NCBI GenBank assembly: GCA_022821685.1
Contig: JAJEDD010000018.1
Span: 1-62,654, forward strand
DNA: 62,654 bases
Direction: 5' to 3'
DNA from: Acidimicrobiia bacterium
Lineage (GTDB): Bacteria > Actinomycetota > Acidimicrobiia > Acidimicrobiales > Aldehydirespiratoraceae
In this document: piece by piece, positions 34,336-41,581 of the stretch
Position numbering within the stretch: the stretch's first letter is position 1
Layout of the letters: the number at the start of each line of letters is the position of its first letter
Notes under the pieces: generated by a model
What the model was told of the DNA's origin: nothing
Seen by the model: only the letters and a program-made list of their open reading frames with translations
Databases searched by the model: none
Program-made: the position numbers and the translations under genes

Positions 34336-35370
34336 TCAGTCGTTATGGCGGTGGCGGTGGTGCAGGTCGGGGACGTGGGGGTGGCTGTGCACAGTGGGCC
34401 GGTGCTGGTGGACATGGGTGTGGCGCCCCTCGACCGCCTCTTCGTGGGAGTGATCGTGATGGTCGTCGTCGTGGCTGTGCTCGTGCTCGTGCTCCATGTC
34501 CTCGTGGGCGTGCTCATGGTCGTGGGCGGACTCCAATGACACGCCCACCCCGGCCGCGGCGATCACGACCGCGATCAGCTGGGCGGCGGTGACCGACTCG
34601 CCCAGCACCGACCAGGCGATGACCGCTCCGATGAACGGCGCAGCCGCGAAGATCACCTGCCCCCGGGCCGCCCCCAAGTCGCGGGCGCCCTTGACCCACA
34701 GCGTTATCGACGCTCCGTAGCCGGCCGCGCCAATCACCAGGCCGGCACCGACCTCGGCGAGGCCGACGTCGGTAGCGCCCTCGGCCAAGGCGAGCCCCAG
34801 TCCGAAATTGGCCAGACCGGCCACAAACCCCTTCAACAGGACCACCTGCTCGGGGCTGAGTTGGTCGATCTTGGCCGTCACGCCGTTGTCGATGCCCCAA
34901 CAAAAACACGCGGCCGCGATCAACAGGGCGCCCAGGCTCAGCCTGAAGCCGGGCTCCCAGGCCAACACGACGCCGGCCACGGTGACCAGCCCCGCCCCGG
35001 CCAGCACCCGGCGACCCAGGTGCTCGCGGAAGATGGTGGCGGCCAGCACCACGGTGGCGGCCAGCTCCAGATTGAGGAGGATCGAGGCCGTGGCCGCGGG
35101 TGCCCGGGCCAGGCCGGCCACCAGGAAGGCCGGTCCAACGGCTCCGCCGGCCACGACCGCCACCAGCGCGGGACGCCAGTCGCGTCGCAGCGCCACCGCG
35201 GTGGGGGGAGAGCGGACCACCGCAGGCAGCACCGCCAGGCCCGCGCCCAGATACAGCAGACCGGCCAGCATCAGCGAAGGCACTTCGCCGGCCAACTCCG
35301 ACGCAGCCGGCGCCGACGCCCCGAACAGCACCGCAGCCAGCAGGCAGCGCACAATCCCGGCCCGGCTCAT
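34336..35370 (-). CDS. EamA-family transporter with long His/Asp/Glu-rich tail
   Basis: A 344-residue membrane protein with ten hydrophobic segments in two EamA halves (LAAVLFGASAPAASELAGEV in the first, CFCWGIDNGVTAKIDQLSPE in the second). After the last helix it has about 65 residues with some 25 histidines alternating with Asp and Glu (HDHEHAHEDMEHEHEHSHDD and more), a classic metal-binding tail. It is the last gene after HypE on the minus strand. By analogy with His-rich nickel/cobalt carriers a role in nickel transport or storage is likely, though EamA proteins mostly move organic solutes. ATG 35370 is chosen. Confidence 0.82.
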   Translation of the reverse strand: MSRAGIVRCLLAAVLFGASAPAASELAGEVPSLMLAGLLYLGAGLAVLPAVVRSPPTAVALRRDWRPALVAVVAGGAVGPAFLVAGLARAPAATASILLNLELAATVVLAATIFREHLGRRVLAGAGLVTVAGVVLAWEPGFRLSLGALLIAAACFCWGIDNGVTAKIDQLSPEQVVLLKGFVAGLANFGLGLALAEGATDVGLAEVGAGLVIGAAGYGASITLWVKGARDLGAARGQVIFAAAPFIGAVIAWSVLGESVTAAQLIAVVIAAAGVGVSLESAHDHEHAHEDMEHEHEHSHDDDHHDHSHEEAVEGRHTHVHQHRPTVHSHPHVPDLHHRHRHND

Positions 35371-35470
35371 CGGCCACCCCCGAACCGGTGTCTCACCATC
35401 AGCCCGGCCTGCACCCGGCGAACGGCGTACGCGTGAACGCATCGACCGCCCCCCAACCGGTGTCTCGCCA

Positions 35471-36562
35471 TCAGCAGATCCGGGGCAGGGGATCGCCTAC
35501 CAGCATGTCGACGATCCTCGTTCCCCCGAAGCCGGTGCGCACCAGCACCAGGCCCGGGTGCTCGTCGGTGATGGCGCCCACCACGCAGGCATCGGCGCCG
35601 GCCTCGCAGCTGCGCATCGCCGCGACGGCGGCTGACGCGTCCTCGGCGGGCACCACCGCCAGCATCTTGCCCTCGTTGGCGATGTAGAGCGGGTCGAGGC
35701 CCAGCAGCTCGCAGGCCCCGGCCACCGCGCCCCGCACCGGCAGCGCCGACTCGTCGAGCTCTACCCCCAACCCGGACGCGGCGGCCAGTTCGTTGCAGAT
35801 CGAGGCCACTCCGCCCCGGGTCGGGTCTCGCAGCCAGCGGGTGTCGGGCACCGCCTCCAGCAGAGCGGCCACCAGTTCATGCAGCGGCGCGGTGTCCGAG
35901 GCCACGTCGGCGGCCAGGGCCAGATCGCCTCGGGCCACCATGACCGCCACTCCGTGGTCGCCGATGGTGCCCGAGAGCACCACCGCGTCGGAGGGCCGCA
36001 CCGCCGCCGCGTCGAGCTGCGCCCCCGGCGCCACCAACCCGAGGCCGGCGGTGGTGATGTAGCAGCCGTCGGCCGCGCCCCGCTCCACCACCTTGGTGTC
36101 GCCGGTCACCACCGGCACGCCCGCGGCAGAGGCGGCCCGCGCCAGGTCGCCCACAATGGCCCGCAGCTCGTCGACCGCCAGCCCCTCCTCGAGCACCAGC
36201 GAGACGGTGAGCGCGGCGGGCTCGGCCCCCATGGCGGCCAAGTCGTTGATGGTGCCGTTCACGGCCAGATCCCCGATGGAGCCGCCGTTGAAGCGCCGCG
36301 GCGTCACCACGAAGGCATCGGTGGTGACCGCCATCGGGCGGCCGTCGCCGATGTCGAGCACCGCGCCGTCGTCGAGCGCGTCGAGCACCGGGTTGGAGAA
36401 GGCGGGGCGGATCACGGCCTCGATCAGCGACTGGCCGGCCCGGCCGCCCGCGCCGTGGGCCATGGTGATGGTCTCGTCGGCCAGCTTGGGGGCGCGCCGC
36501 CGCCAGGACTCGACCCGGGCCAGCACTGCCGCTCGGGCCTCGAAGTCGTCCTCCGCCGCCAT
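35471..36562 (-). CDS. hypE: Hydrogenase maturation protein HypE
   Basis: A 363-residue HypE, which accepts carbamoyl from HypF at its C-terminal cysteine and dehydrates it to cyanide with ATP. The protein ends PRIC, the essential terminal Cys motif. The PurM-like ATP domain shows TITMAHGAGGRAGQSLIE, GDTKVVERGAADGCYI and LRDPTRGGVASICNELA. The start overlaps the HypD stop (TGATG), so the two are translationally coupled, matching their joint work on the Fe(CN)2CO group. Confidence 0.97.
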   Translation of the reverse strand: MAAEDDFEARAAVLARVESWRRRAPKLADETITMAHGAGGRAGQSLIEAVIRPAFSNPVLDALDDGAVLDIGDGRPMAVTTDAFVVTPRRFNGGSIGDLAVNGTINDLAAMGAEPAALTVSLVLEEGLAVDELRAIVGDLARAASAAGVPVVTGDTKVVERGAADGCYITTAGLGLVAPGAQLDAAAVRPSDAVVLSGTIGDHGVAVMVARGDLALAADVASDTAPLHELVAALLEAVPDTRWLRDPTRGGVASICNELAAASGLGVELDESALPVRGAVAGACELLGLDPLYIANEGKMLAVVPAEDASAAVAAMRSCEAGADACVVGAITDEHPGLVLVRTGFGGTRIVDMLVGDPLPRIC

Positions 36563-37689
36563 CAGGTGGCGTGGACGGGGATGCGCGACCGGCTCGAGTA
36601 CCGCCCGTAGTTGTAGTAGGCCGCGCAGGCGCCCTCCGACGACACCATGCAGGTGCCGATCGGGGTCTCGGGGGTGCAGGCCGTTCCGAACACCTTGCAC
36701 TCCCACGGCCGCAGCGCCCCCTTGAGCACCTCGCCGCACTGGCAGGCTTTCGGGTCGGCCACCCGCACGCCGGGCACCTCGAAGCGCAACTCGGCGTCCC
36801 ACGCCGCGAACTCCGGCGCCACGGCCAGAGCGCTCTGGGCGATAAACCCGAGCCCCCGCCACTCGAAGTGCGGCCGTACCACGAACGCCTCCCGCAGCAG
36901 CGCCAGCGCCCGGTCGTTGCCGCGGCCGGCCACCACCCGCCGGTACTGGTTCTCGACCTCGCAGCGCCCCTCGGCAAGCTGGCGCAGCAGCATCAGCACC
37001 GCCTGGAGGATGTCGACCGGCTCGAAACCGGCGGTCACCAGCGGCCGGCGGTACTGCTCGGCCACGAAGCGGTACGGGCGGGTGCCGATCACGGTGGAGA
37101 CGTGTCCGGGGCCGAGGAAGCCGTCGAGGTCGAGTCCGGGCGAGTCGAGGATGGCTTTGAGCGGCGGGACGATGGTGACGTGGTTGCAGAACACGCTGAA
37201 GTTCTCGACGCCGCGCTCGCGGGCCTGCATCAGGGTGACCGCGGTGGACGGCGCGGTGGTCTCGAACCCGACCGCGAGGAACACCACCTGGCGCTCGGGA
37301 AGCCGCGCCGCGAGGGCCAGCGCGTCGAGCGGCGAGTAGACGATGCGGACGTCGGCGCCGCGGGCCTTGGCCTCCAGCAGGGTCGACTCCCCGCCCGGCA
37401 CCCGCAGCATGTCGCCAAAGCAGCACATGGTCACGCCCTCAGTGCGGGCCACCGCGATGGCATCGTCGACCCGGCCCATGGGTATGACGCACACCGGGCA
37501 TCCCGGCCCGTGGATCAGCTCGATGCCGGCGGGCAGCAGGGCCTCGATGCCGTGGCGGTAGATGGCGTGGGTGTGGCCCCCGCACACCTCCATGAACTTG
37601 CGGGGCGGCTGCTCGGCGGCGGCCGCGGCGATGTCGGCCAGCAGGCGGCGGGCGGCCTGCGGGTCCCGGAACTCGTCGACGTATCTCAC
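36562..37689 (-). CDS. hypD: Hydrogenase maturation protein HypD
   Basis: A 375-residue iron-sulphur protein that assembles Fe(CN)2CO with HypC. Conserved motifs: KFMEVCGGHTHAIYRHGI, LIHGPGCPVCVIP, GFETTAPSTA, and the C-terminal cysteine cluster (CQCGEVLKG, CKVFGTACTPETPIGTCMVS). Start GTG 37689 shares four bases with the stop of the SIS-domain gene (GTGA). The length is normal. Confidence 0.97.
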   Translation of the reverse strand: MRYVDEFRDPQAARRLLADIAAAAAEQPPRKFMEVCGGHTHAIYRHGIEALLPAGIELIHGPGCPVCVIPMGRVDDAIAVARTEGVTMCCFGDMLRVPGGESTLLEAKARGADVRIVYSPLDALALAARLPERQVVFLAVGFETTAPSTAVTLMQARERGVENFSVFCNHVTIVPPLKAILDSPGLDLDGFLGPGHVSTVIGTRPYRFVAEQYRRPLVTAGFEPVDILQAVLMLLRQLAEGRCEVENQYRRVVAGRGNDRALALLREAFVVRPHFEWRGLGFIAQSALAVAPEFAAWDAELRFEVPGVRVADPKACQCGEVLKGALRPWECKVFGTACTPETPIGTCMVSSEGACAAYYNYGRYSSRSRIPVHAT

Positions 37690-38678
37690 GGCACCGACAC
37701 GAGCTCGCACAGCTCGCTCATCAGCGCAGCCTGGGCCTCCTGGATGCGATGCACCGACATCGACTGTACGACGAGGTTGTGGTGCACGCTCTGCTGGCCA
37801 GCGAACGACCCGCCCCCGTAGCCGCTGATCCCCACCGTGGCCAGCCCCATGGCGGCGGCCTGGTCGAAGGCGGCCAGCAGGTTGCGGGATGCGCCGCTGG
37901 TGCTGCATCCCACCAGCACGTCGCCGGATCGAGCGAAAGCGTCGAGCTGGCGCGAGAAGATCCGCTCGGCGCCGAGATCGTTGGCCAGGGCGGTGGCGAC
38001 GGCGTAGTCGGCGCAGAGCGACTCGGCCGGAATGTCCTGGGCTCGCAGCAGCCGGGCCAGACGGGCTGCGTCGGTGGCGCTGCCGCCGTTTCCCATGGTC
38101 AGCACCCGGCCGCCTTGCGAGACCGCTCGCCTGAGGGCCGTGGCGGCGGCGGCCAGCGCGGCACGGTTGGATTCGAGCGTCTCGCCCGCCAGCCGGTCGG
38201 ACTCTTGGACCTTGGCGGTGGCCGATGCCCGCAGCGATTCACGCAGCGAATCTTCGTCCGCCTCGGCCGCGTCGAGGAACGGATACAGGAAGCCGGTGGA
38301 GTCGCCGCCGGCCGCGGCGACGCCGGCGACCAGGCCGGGATGCTCGAGCGCGACCTGCACCAGCTCCCACAGAACGTGGTAGCTGCGAACGATGGCGGCG
38401 TCGGGCTGCTCGGTCGAGATGAACAGGTCGGCCGTCGCTCGGTCGGGGCCGATGACCAGCGCGGCATCGGCCGAGGTTGCGGACTCGGCCACCGCCGCGG
38501 CCAGGGGACGGGTGCCGGCCACCACCGGATGCACGAACTCCACGGCCACATGATGAGCATGGTCGGGAGCTGTGGGGGCCCGCACGCACAGCCGCCGCCC
38601 GGCGGTGAAGGCCCGGGCCAGCCACATGGCCGCCCCGACCGGATCCCGGCCGCAGTCGATCGCCGGCTCGGCGGTCAT
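37686..38678 (-). CDS. SIS-domain protein (phosphoheptose isomerase-like) in the hyp operon
   Basis: A 330-residue protein. The C-terminal 190 residues are a GmhA-like SIS domain (VLTMGNGGSATDAARLARLL, DVLVGCSTSGASRNLL, VGISGYGGGSFAG). The N-terminal 140 residues are unlike GmhA and contain HHVAVEFVHPVVAGTRPLAA and ALVIGPDRATADLFISTEQ, so this could be a second, degenerate sugar-phosphate-binding domain. Its GTGA overlap with HypD places it firmly in the operon. The function in hydrogenase maturation is unknown; a true lipopolysaccharide role is unlikely in an actinobacterium. Confidence 0.8.
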   Translation of the reverse strand: MTAEPAIDCGRDPVGAAMWLARAFTAGRRLCVRAPTAPDHAHHVAVEFVHPVVAGTRPLAAAVAESATSADAALVIGPDRATADLFISTEQPDAAIVRSYHVLWELVQVALEHPGLVAGVAAAGGDSTGFLYPFLDAAEADEDSLRESLRASATAKVQESDRLAGETLESNRAALAAAATALRRAVSQGGRVLTMGNGGSATDAARLARLLRAQDIPAESLCADYAVATALANDLGAERIFSRQLDAFARSGDVLVGCSTSGASRNLLAAFDQAAAMGLATVGISGYGGGSFAGQQSVHHNLVVQSMSVHRIQEAQAALMSELCELVSVP

Positions 38679-38793
38679 GGAATTGATGAGTTATTCGAGC
38701 CTGGGACTGCTGCCCGCCGCCGTTCGCTGCGGTCGCGGGTCACCGAAACCGCAACAACACGGCCCACGGCCTCGCAAGCTCGGCCTGCGGCGC

Positions 38794-39063
38794 TCATGGC
38801 AGATCGCGGCTGAAGGCCTCGAACTCCTCGTCGTACACCGATCCCAGCTCCCGCATGAACGCCAGCGTCTCAGCCGCCTCGGCCTCGTCGATCTTCGACA
38901 TGGCGAACCCGACGTGCAGCAGCACCCACTCGCCGACGGCCAGCCCCTCGTCGTCCACCATGACGGTGTTGACCTCACGCTGAGCGCCGTCAACATCGAC
39001 AATGGCGCTATGGGAACCCGAGGGACCCAGTTCGACCACCCGGGCGGGGATCCCGACACACAT
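38794..39063 (-). CDS. hypC: Hydrogenase maturation chaperone HypC
   Basis: An 89-residue HypC. The N-terminal MCVGIPARVVEL supplies the essential Cys2. GLAVGEWVLLHVGFAMSKID is the conserved second half. It carries the iron group between HypD and the large subunit. The ATG shares one base with the stop of the upstream CooC gene (TGATG). The next gene downstream (SIS) follows after 115 bases. Confidence 0.96.
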   Translation of the reverse strand: MCVGIPARVVELGPSGSHSAIVDVDGAQREVNTVMVDDEGLAVGEWVLLHVGFAMSKIDEAEAAETLAFMRELGSVYDEEFEAFSRDLP

Positions 39064-39830
39064 CAGACCCCGGCCTCCACCCGGTCCGGCACGAGCGCGC
39101 CGACAAGCTCTCCCACCGCGGCGACCAGAGCGTCGTCGGGGGCGAAATCGAGCAGCGGCCGGGTCTCGGCGTCGGCGTCGAGCACGGCATCTGACCAGGG
39201 CAGGATCCCGACCAGTTCCAGCCGGTGGCGCCCGCAGAACTCCTCGATGGCGTCGCGGTCGCTCTGCTGCCGACACTTGTTGGCCACCACCGCCACCCGG
39301 TCGATCGATGTCTCGGCAGCCAGCGAGGCTTGCAGCCTCACCGCCTCCAGCGAACGGTAGTAGGGCTCGGCCACCAGCAACAGCACGTCGCAGTGGCGGG
39401 CTGTCCCCCGGCTCAAGTGCTCGGGCGACGCCTCCAGGTCCAGCACCGTGACCGTGCCGGCCGCCGCGCCGAGATCGGCCAGGAAGGCGCTCACGGTGGC
39501 GTGCGCCGAGCACAGGCAGCCCTCGTCGGCGTGCTGGGGCATTCCCATGCGCACCAGACGCACACCGTCGGGCGCCAGCGTGCTGTGCCGGTCGAGAACC
39601 TCGTCCACCGGCGCCGTGAGTCTCGGCCCGTCGAAGCGGCGCGACACCAGCGAGGTGGGCAGGAACGGCGCGGCGTCGGCGGCATCGACTCCGATCGCCG
39701 CGTTCAGGTTGGGGTTGGTGTCGCCGTCGATGGCCACCACCCGCAGGCCCGACCGAGCCAACAGGCGGGCCGCAGTGGCGCAGATGGTGGTCTTGCCGGC
39801 ACCGCCCTTGCCCGCGACCGCGACCCTCAC
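39063..39830 (-). CDS. CooC-like nickel-insertion ATPase with CxC motif
   Basis: About 255 residues. P-loop RVAVAGKGGAGKTTICATAA, followed by AIDGDTNPNLNAAIG. CxC pair Cys105 and Cys107 (EGCLCSAHATV). Switch TVTVLDLEASPEHLSRGTA and specificity strand VAVVANKCRQQSD. I chose GTG 39830, which begins immediately at the P-loop strand; it lies in the second copy of a 27-base duplication whose first copy holds the ATG overlapping the PadR stop. It sits directly before HypC. Probable role: nickel insertion or storage for the hydrogenase. Confidence 0.9.
   Translation of the reverse strand: MRVAVAGKGGAGKTTICATAARLLARSGLRVVAIDGDTNPNLNAAIGVDAADAAPFLPTSLVSRRFDGPRLTAPVDEVLDRHSTLAPDGVRLVRMGMPQHADEGCLCSAHATVSAFLADLGAAAGTVTVLDLEASPEHLSRGTARHCDVLLLVAEPYYRSLEAVRLQASLAAETSIDRVAVVANKCRQQSDRDAIEEFCGRHRLELVGILPWSDAVLDADAETRPLLDFAPDDALVAAVGELVGALVPDRVEAGV
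39803..39829. repeat. 27-bp direct repeat, inner copy
   Basis: Identical to 39871-39897. On the minus strand it is the start of the CooC-like gene, just after the first base of its GTG. Period 68 bases. Together the copies mark a duplication of the PadR/CooC gene junction. Confidence 0.9.
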
Positions 39831-39898
39831 GGGCGGACCGTTCCACGACACACAGTCGCGTGCGGGGAGTCGCCCTTGCCCGCGACCGCGACCCTCAT
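39827..39898 (-). other. Micro-ORF (23 codons) between PadR and CooC genes
   Basis: Begins with the ATG that overlaps the PadR stop (ATGA) and ends at a TGA overlapping the GTG of the CooC gene (GTGA). The product would be MRVAVAGKGDSPHATVCRGT plus three residues. It arose from duplication of the junction. Whether translated is unknown, but it keeps an unbroken chain of overlapping stop and start codons. Confidence 0.4.
39871..39897. repeat. 27-bp direct repeat, outer copy
   Basis: Partner of 39803-39829. It contains the presumed ancestral junction at which the next gene started with ATGA over the PadR stop. Confidence 0.9.
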
Positions 39899-40248
39899 GG
39901 ATGGGCGCCGCGTTGTGCCTCGAAGTGCTCCAGGGCGGCGATCAGGCCGTCGCGGGCCGCGGCTAACTCTGAAGCCGCGGCACGGGCCGCGTCGTGCCCG
40001 GCGGAGGTGAGCGAGTAGAGGCGCCGGTCCGGTCCAGCCAGCGACGAGACCCACTGCGAGGTGACCAGGTCGCGCTGCTGCATGGCCCGCAGGCACCGGT
40101 AGACCGCGGCCAGGTCCACCGACAGGCCCAGAGACTTCACCGTCTCGTAGAGCTCGTAGCCGTAGGACGTGCCGTCGCGCTGGAGGCTGAGCAGCAGGAA
40201 CGGCTGCAGGAACCGCCGCGGCAGCCCGTCTGTAGCTTCAGCAGCCAT
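39895..40248 (-). CDS. PadR-family transcriptional regulator
   Basis: A 117-residue regulator. The winged helix is LQPFLLLSLQRDGTSYGYEL, ETVKSLGLSVDLAAVYRCLR, QRDLVTSQWV with the wing at GPDRRLYSLTSAGHDAA. A C-terminal helix (AARDGLIAALEHFEA) would mediate dimerisation. PadR proteins repress from palindromes with ATGT/ACAT-like arms, so this is the natural reader of the ATGC-N5-GCAT sites at 22847, 30403 and 41512; that is inference. ATG 40248 overlaps the end of the preceding regulator gene by 11 bases. Confidence 0.85.
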   Translation of the reverse strand: MAAEATDGLPRRFLQPFLLLSLQRDGTSYGYELYETVKSLGLSVDLAAVYRCLRAMQQRDLVTSQWVSSLAGPDRRLYSLTSAGHDAARAAASELAAARDGLIAALEHFEAQRGAHP

Positions 40249-40636
40249 GCCCGTGGCTGTGGCCCAGGCGCTGCGCGACGCAGGCCTCGGCCTCGTCGAC
40301 GGAGGCATGGCACCAGCAGTCGTCGCTGCACTCGCCGTGGCTGGGCTTGGTCAGATCGGCGAAGGCCTCGCCGAACTCTCGGGCGCCCCGCTCCAGGCCG
40401 AACTCCGACAGCACGAACCAGTCACCGTCTCGCACCAGGTAGCCCTCTTCCACGAGACGGTCGAGGTAGGTCATGCCGATGGCTGCGTCCACCCCGAGGA
40501 AGCGCTCGATCAGTCCGGGGTCGACCACATCGCCGAACCCCTCGCCCCGCAGCCAGTACATGACCTGCAGGATCTCGCTGCGCCAGTAGAGGGCGGCCAG
40601 CGCGTCGGACTTGGGCGACGCCGCCGAGAGGCTCAC
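40238..40636 (-). CDS. Winged-helix-like protein with Cys/His metal-binding tail
   Basis: A 132-residue protein. The first 85 residues look like a winged helix (SDALAALYWRSEILQVMYWL, ERFLGVDAAIGMTYLDRLVE, EGYLVRDGDWFVLSEFGLER). The tail contains HGECSDDCWCHAS, another cysteine in EACVAQRLG and finishes HSHGHGC. Five cysteines and several histidines in about 35 residues strongly suggest a metal site, perhaps nickel. It shares an 11-base overlap with the PadR gene. It could be a metal-responsive partner of PadR. GTG 40636 is chosen, in the second copy of a 13-base junction repeat. Confidence 0.75.
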   Translation of the reverse strand: MSLSAASPKSDALAALYWRSEILQVMYWLRGEGFGDVVDPGLIERFLGVDAAIGMTYLDRLVEEGYLVRDGDWFVLSEFGLERGAREFGEAFADLTKPSHGECSDDCWCHASVDEAEACVAQRLGHSHGHGC

Positions 40637-40665
40637 GATCCGGTGGCCGCCTCGGGGGCGCTCAC
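40633..40665 (-). other. Micro-ORF (10 codons) between membrane-protein and winged-helix genes
   Basis: GTG 40665 overlaps the stop of the membrane protein gene (GTGA), and the micro-ORF stop overlaps the GTG 40636 of the winged-helix gene (GTGA again). Flanked by a 13-base direct repeat (40631-40643 and 40660-40672, period 29). Product would be VSAPEAATGS. The same pattern as at 39827 and 46743. Confidence 0.35.
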
Positions 40666-40925
40666 GATCCGGCGCCGAGGCGCTCGGCCTTGACCGACAC
40701 GCCTTCGAGCGCGCCGGCAATGACGGTGAGCTGCTCGTTCACCCGGGTGACCGAAGGACCAACCGACGCGCACTGGGTCTCGATGGCCCGCACCCCGAAG
40801 GTGACCTTCCCCAGCGACTGCGAGATTCGCCTCAGCGAGCGGGCGATGGCGATCAGGTACACCGCCAGAGCCCCGACGAAGATCACGATCTCCACCACGG
40901 TCAAAACGATCAGCAGCGTCCGCAT
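40662..40925 (-). CDS. Small membrane protein, hydrogenase-cluster type 2 (87 aa)
   Basis: One N-terminal membrane helix (LLIVLTVVEIVIFVGALAVY) and a helical soluble part (SLRRISQSLGKVTFGVRAIE). Resembles 22280-22540 in length and layout. Its ATG overlaps the stop of the previous gene (TGATG). Third in a row of three small membrane proteins reading away from the hydrogenase promoter. Confidence 0.72.
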   Translation of the reverse strand: MRTLLIVLTVVEIVIFVGALAVYLIAIARSLRRISQSLGKVTFGVRAIETQCASVGPSVTRVNEQLTVIAGALEGVSVKAERLGAGS

Positions 40926-41206
40926 CAGTCATCACCCCCCGTGGAGGCTTGGGAGAGAGCCTCGTCGAGGAAGGCGTCGTGGCGGAGGGCCTCCTCGGTG
41001 AACGCGTCGAGCCGCACCGTGGTCTGGTGCAGCATCCAGGTGGTGGCGGTGTTGCGGGCCACCTGCTTGCCCGTCTCCCAGATGGCGGCCGAGCCGACCT
41101 CGATGCGGCGCACCTTGCGATAGAAGATCTGCAACAGCAGCACGGCCACCAGGCAGACCACCAGACCCAGGGCCAGGGTCAGCCACCACAGCGCATTGGT
41201 GCTCAT
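40925..41206 (-). CDS. Small membrane protein (93 aa)
   Basis: One membrane helix near the N-terminus (LWWLTLALGLVVCLVAVLLL) followed by a basic patch (FYRKVRRIEVGS) and a helical region (AAIWETGKQVARNTATTWML). Starts at ATG 41206, one base after the stop of 41208-41462. No relative at 22 kb. Its close linkage to the hydrogenase promoter suggests a part in anchoring or electron transfer; inference only. Confidence 0.72.
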   Translation of the reverse strand: MSTNALWWLTLALGLVVCLVAVLLLQIFYRKVRRIEVGSAAIWETGKQVARNTATTWMLHQTTVRLDAFTEEALRHDAFLDEALSQASTGGDD

Positions 41207-41207
41207 G

Positions 41208-41462
41208 TCAGCCACCGTCCTTCGAGGCGAGATGCTCTCGCACCGCGCCCGCCCCCGCGCCGATCCGCTCGATCGCCGTGTTGACGTCGTTGACCGCCCA
41301 CAGCGGAGCGGTGTTGTCGCGGGACTCCTCCAGCCCAGCCAGGATCGACTCAGCCGTCACCGCGGCCCGGTGCGCGCCGCGGATCATCAACAGCAGCAGC
41401 ACCACCACCGCCAGAATCAGAACCCCTCCGATGAGGTAGCCGATGACCCATCCTGTCGACAT
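41208..41462 (-). CDS. Small membrane protein, hydrogenase-cluster type 1 (84 aa)
   Basis: ATG 41462 has GGGAGG just upstream. One membrane helix (WVIGYLIGGVLILAVVVLLL) followed by a soluble helical part (AESILAGLEESRDNTAPLWA, VNTAIERIGAGAGAVREHLA). Resembles 22557-22805. First gene of the minus-strand operon that runs through the regulators, CooC and hyp genes; divergent from the hydrogenase small subunit across the third operator. Confidence 0.75.
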   Translation of the reverse strand: MSTGWVIGYLIGGVLILAVVVLLLLMIRGAHRAAVTAESILAGLEESRDNTAPLWAVNDVNTAIERIGAGAGAVREHLASKDGG

Positions 41463-41511
41463 GAAACCTCCCGCCGCGGCCGGTGGCAGCGATACTACCC
41501 CAAGCCCCCCG

Positions 41512-41532
41512 CTAGATGCGATTCGCACATAG
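41512..41532. promoter_or_regulatory. Palindrome CTAGATGC-N5-GCACATAG in the hydrogenase divergon (operator site 3)
   Basis: Third copy of the 8-5-8 motif, with spacer GATTC, between the divergent membrane-protein operon (start 41462) and the hydrogenase small subunit (start 41582). One binding event could control both directions. The right half overlaps CATAGTGT, a possible -10 box for the small subunit. Confidence 0.72.
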
Positions 41533-41581
41533 TGTTAGGCTTCGTCTCGGCGGTAGGAACCAAGCTCGGGAGGCTTTGCTC

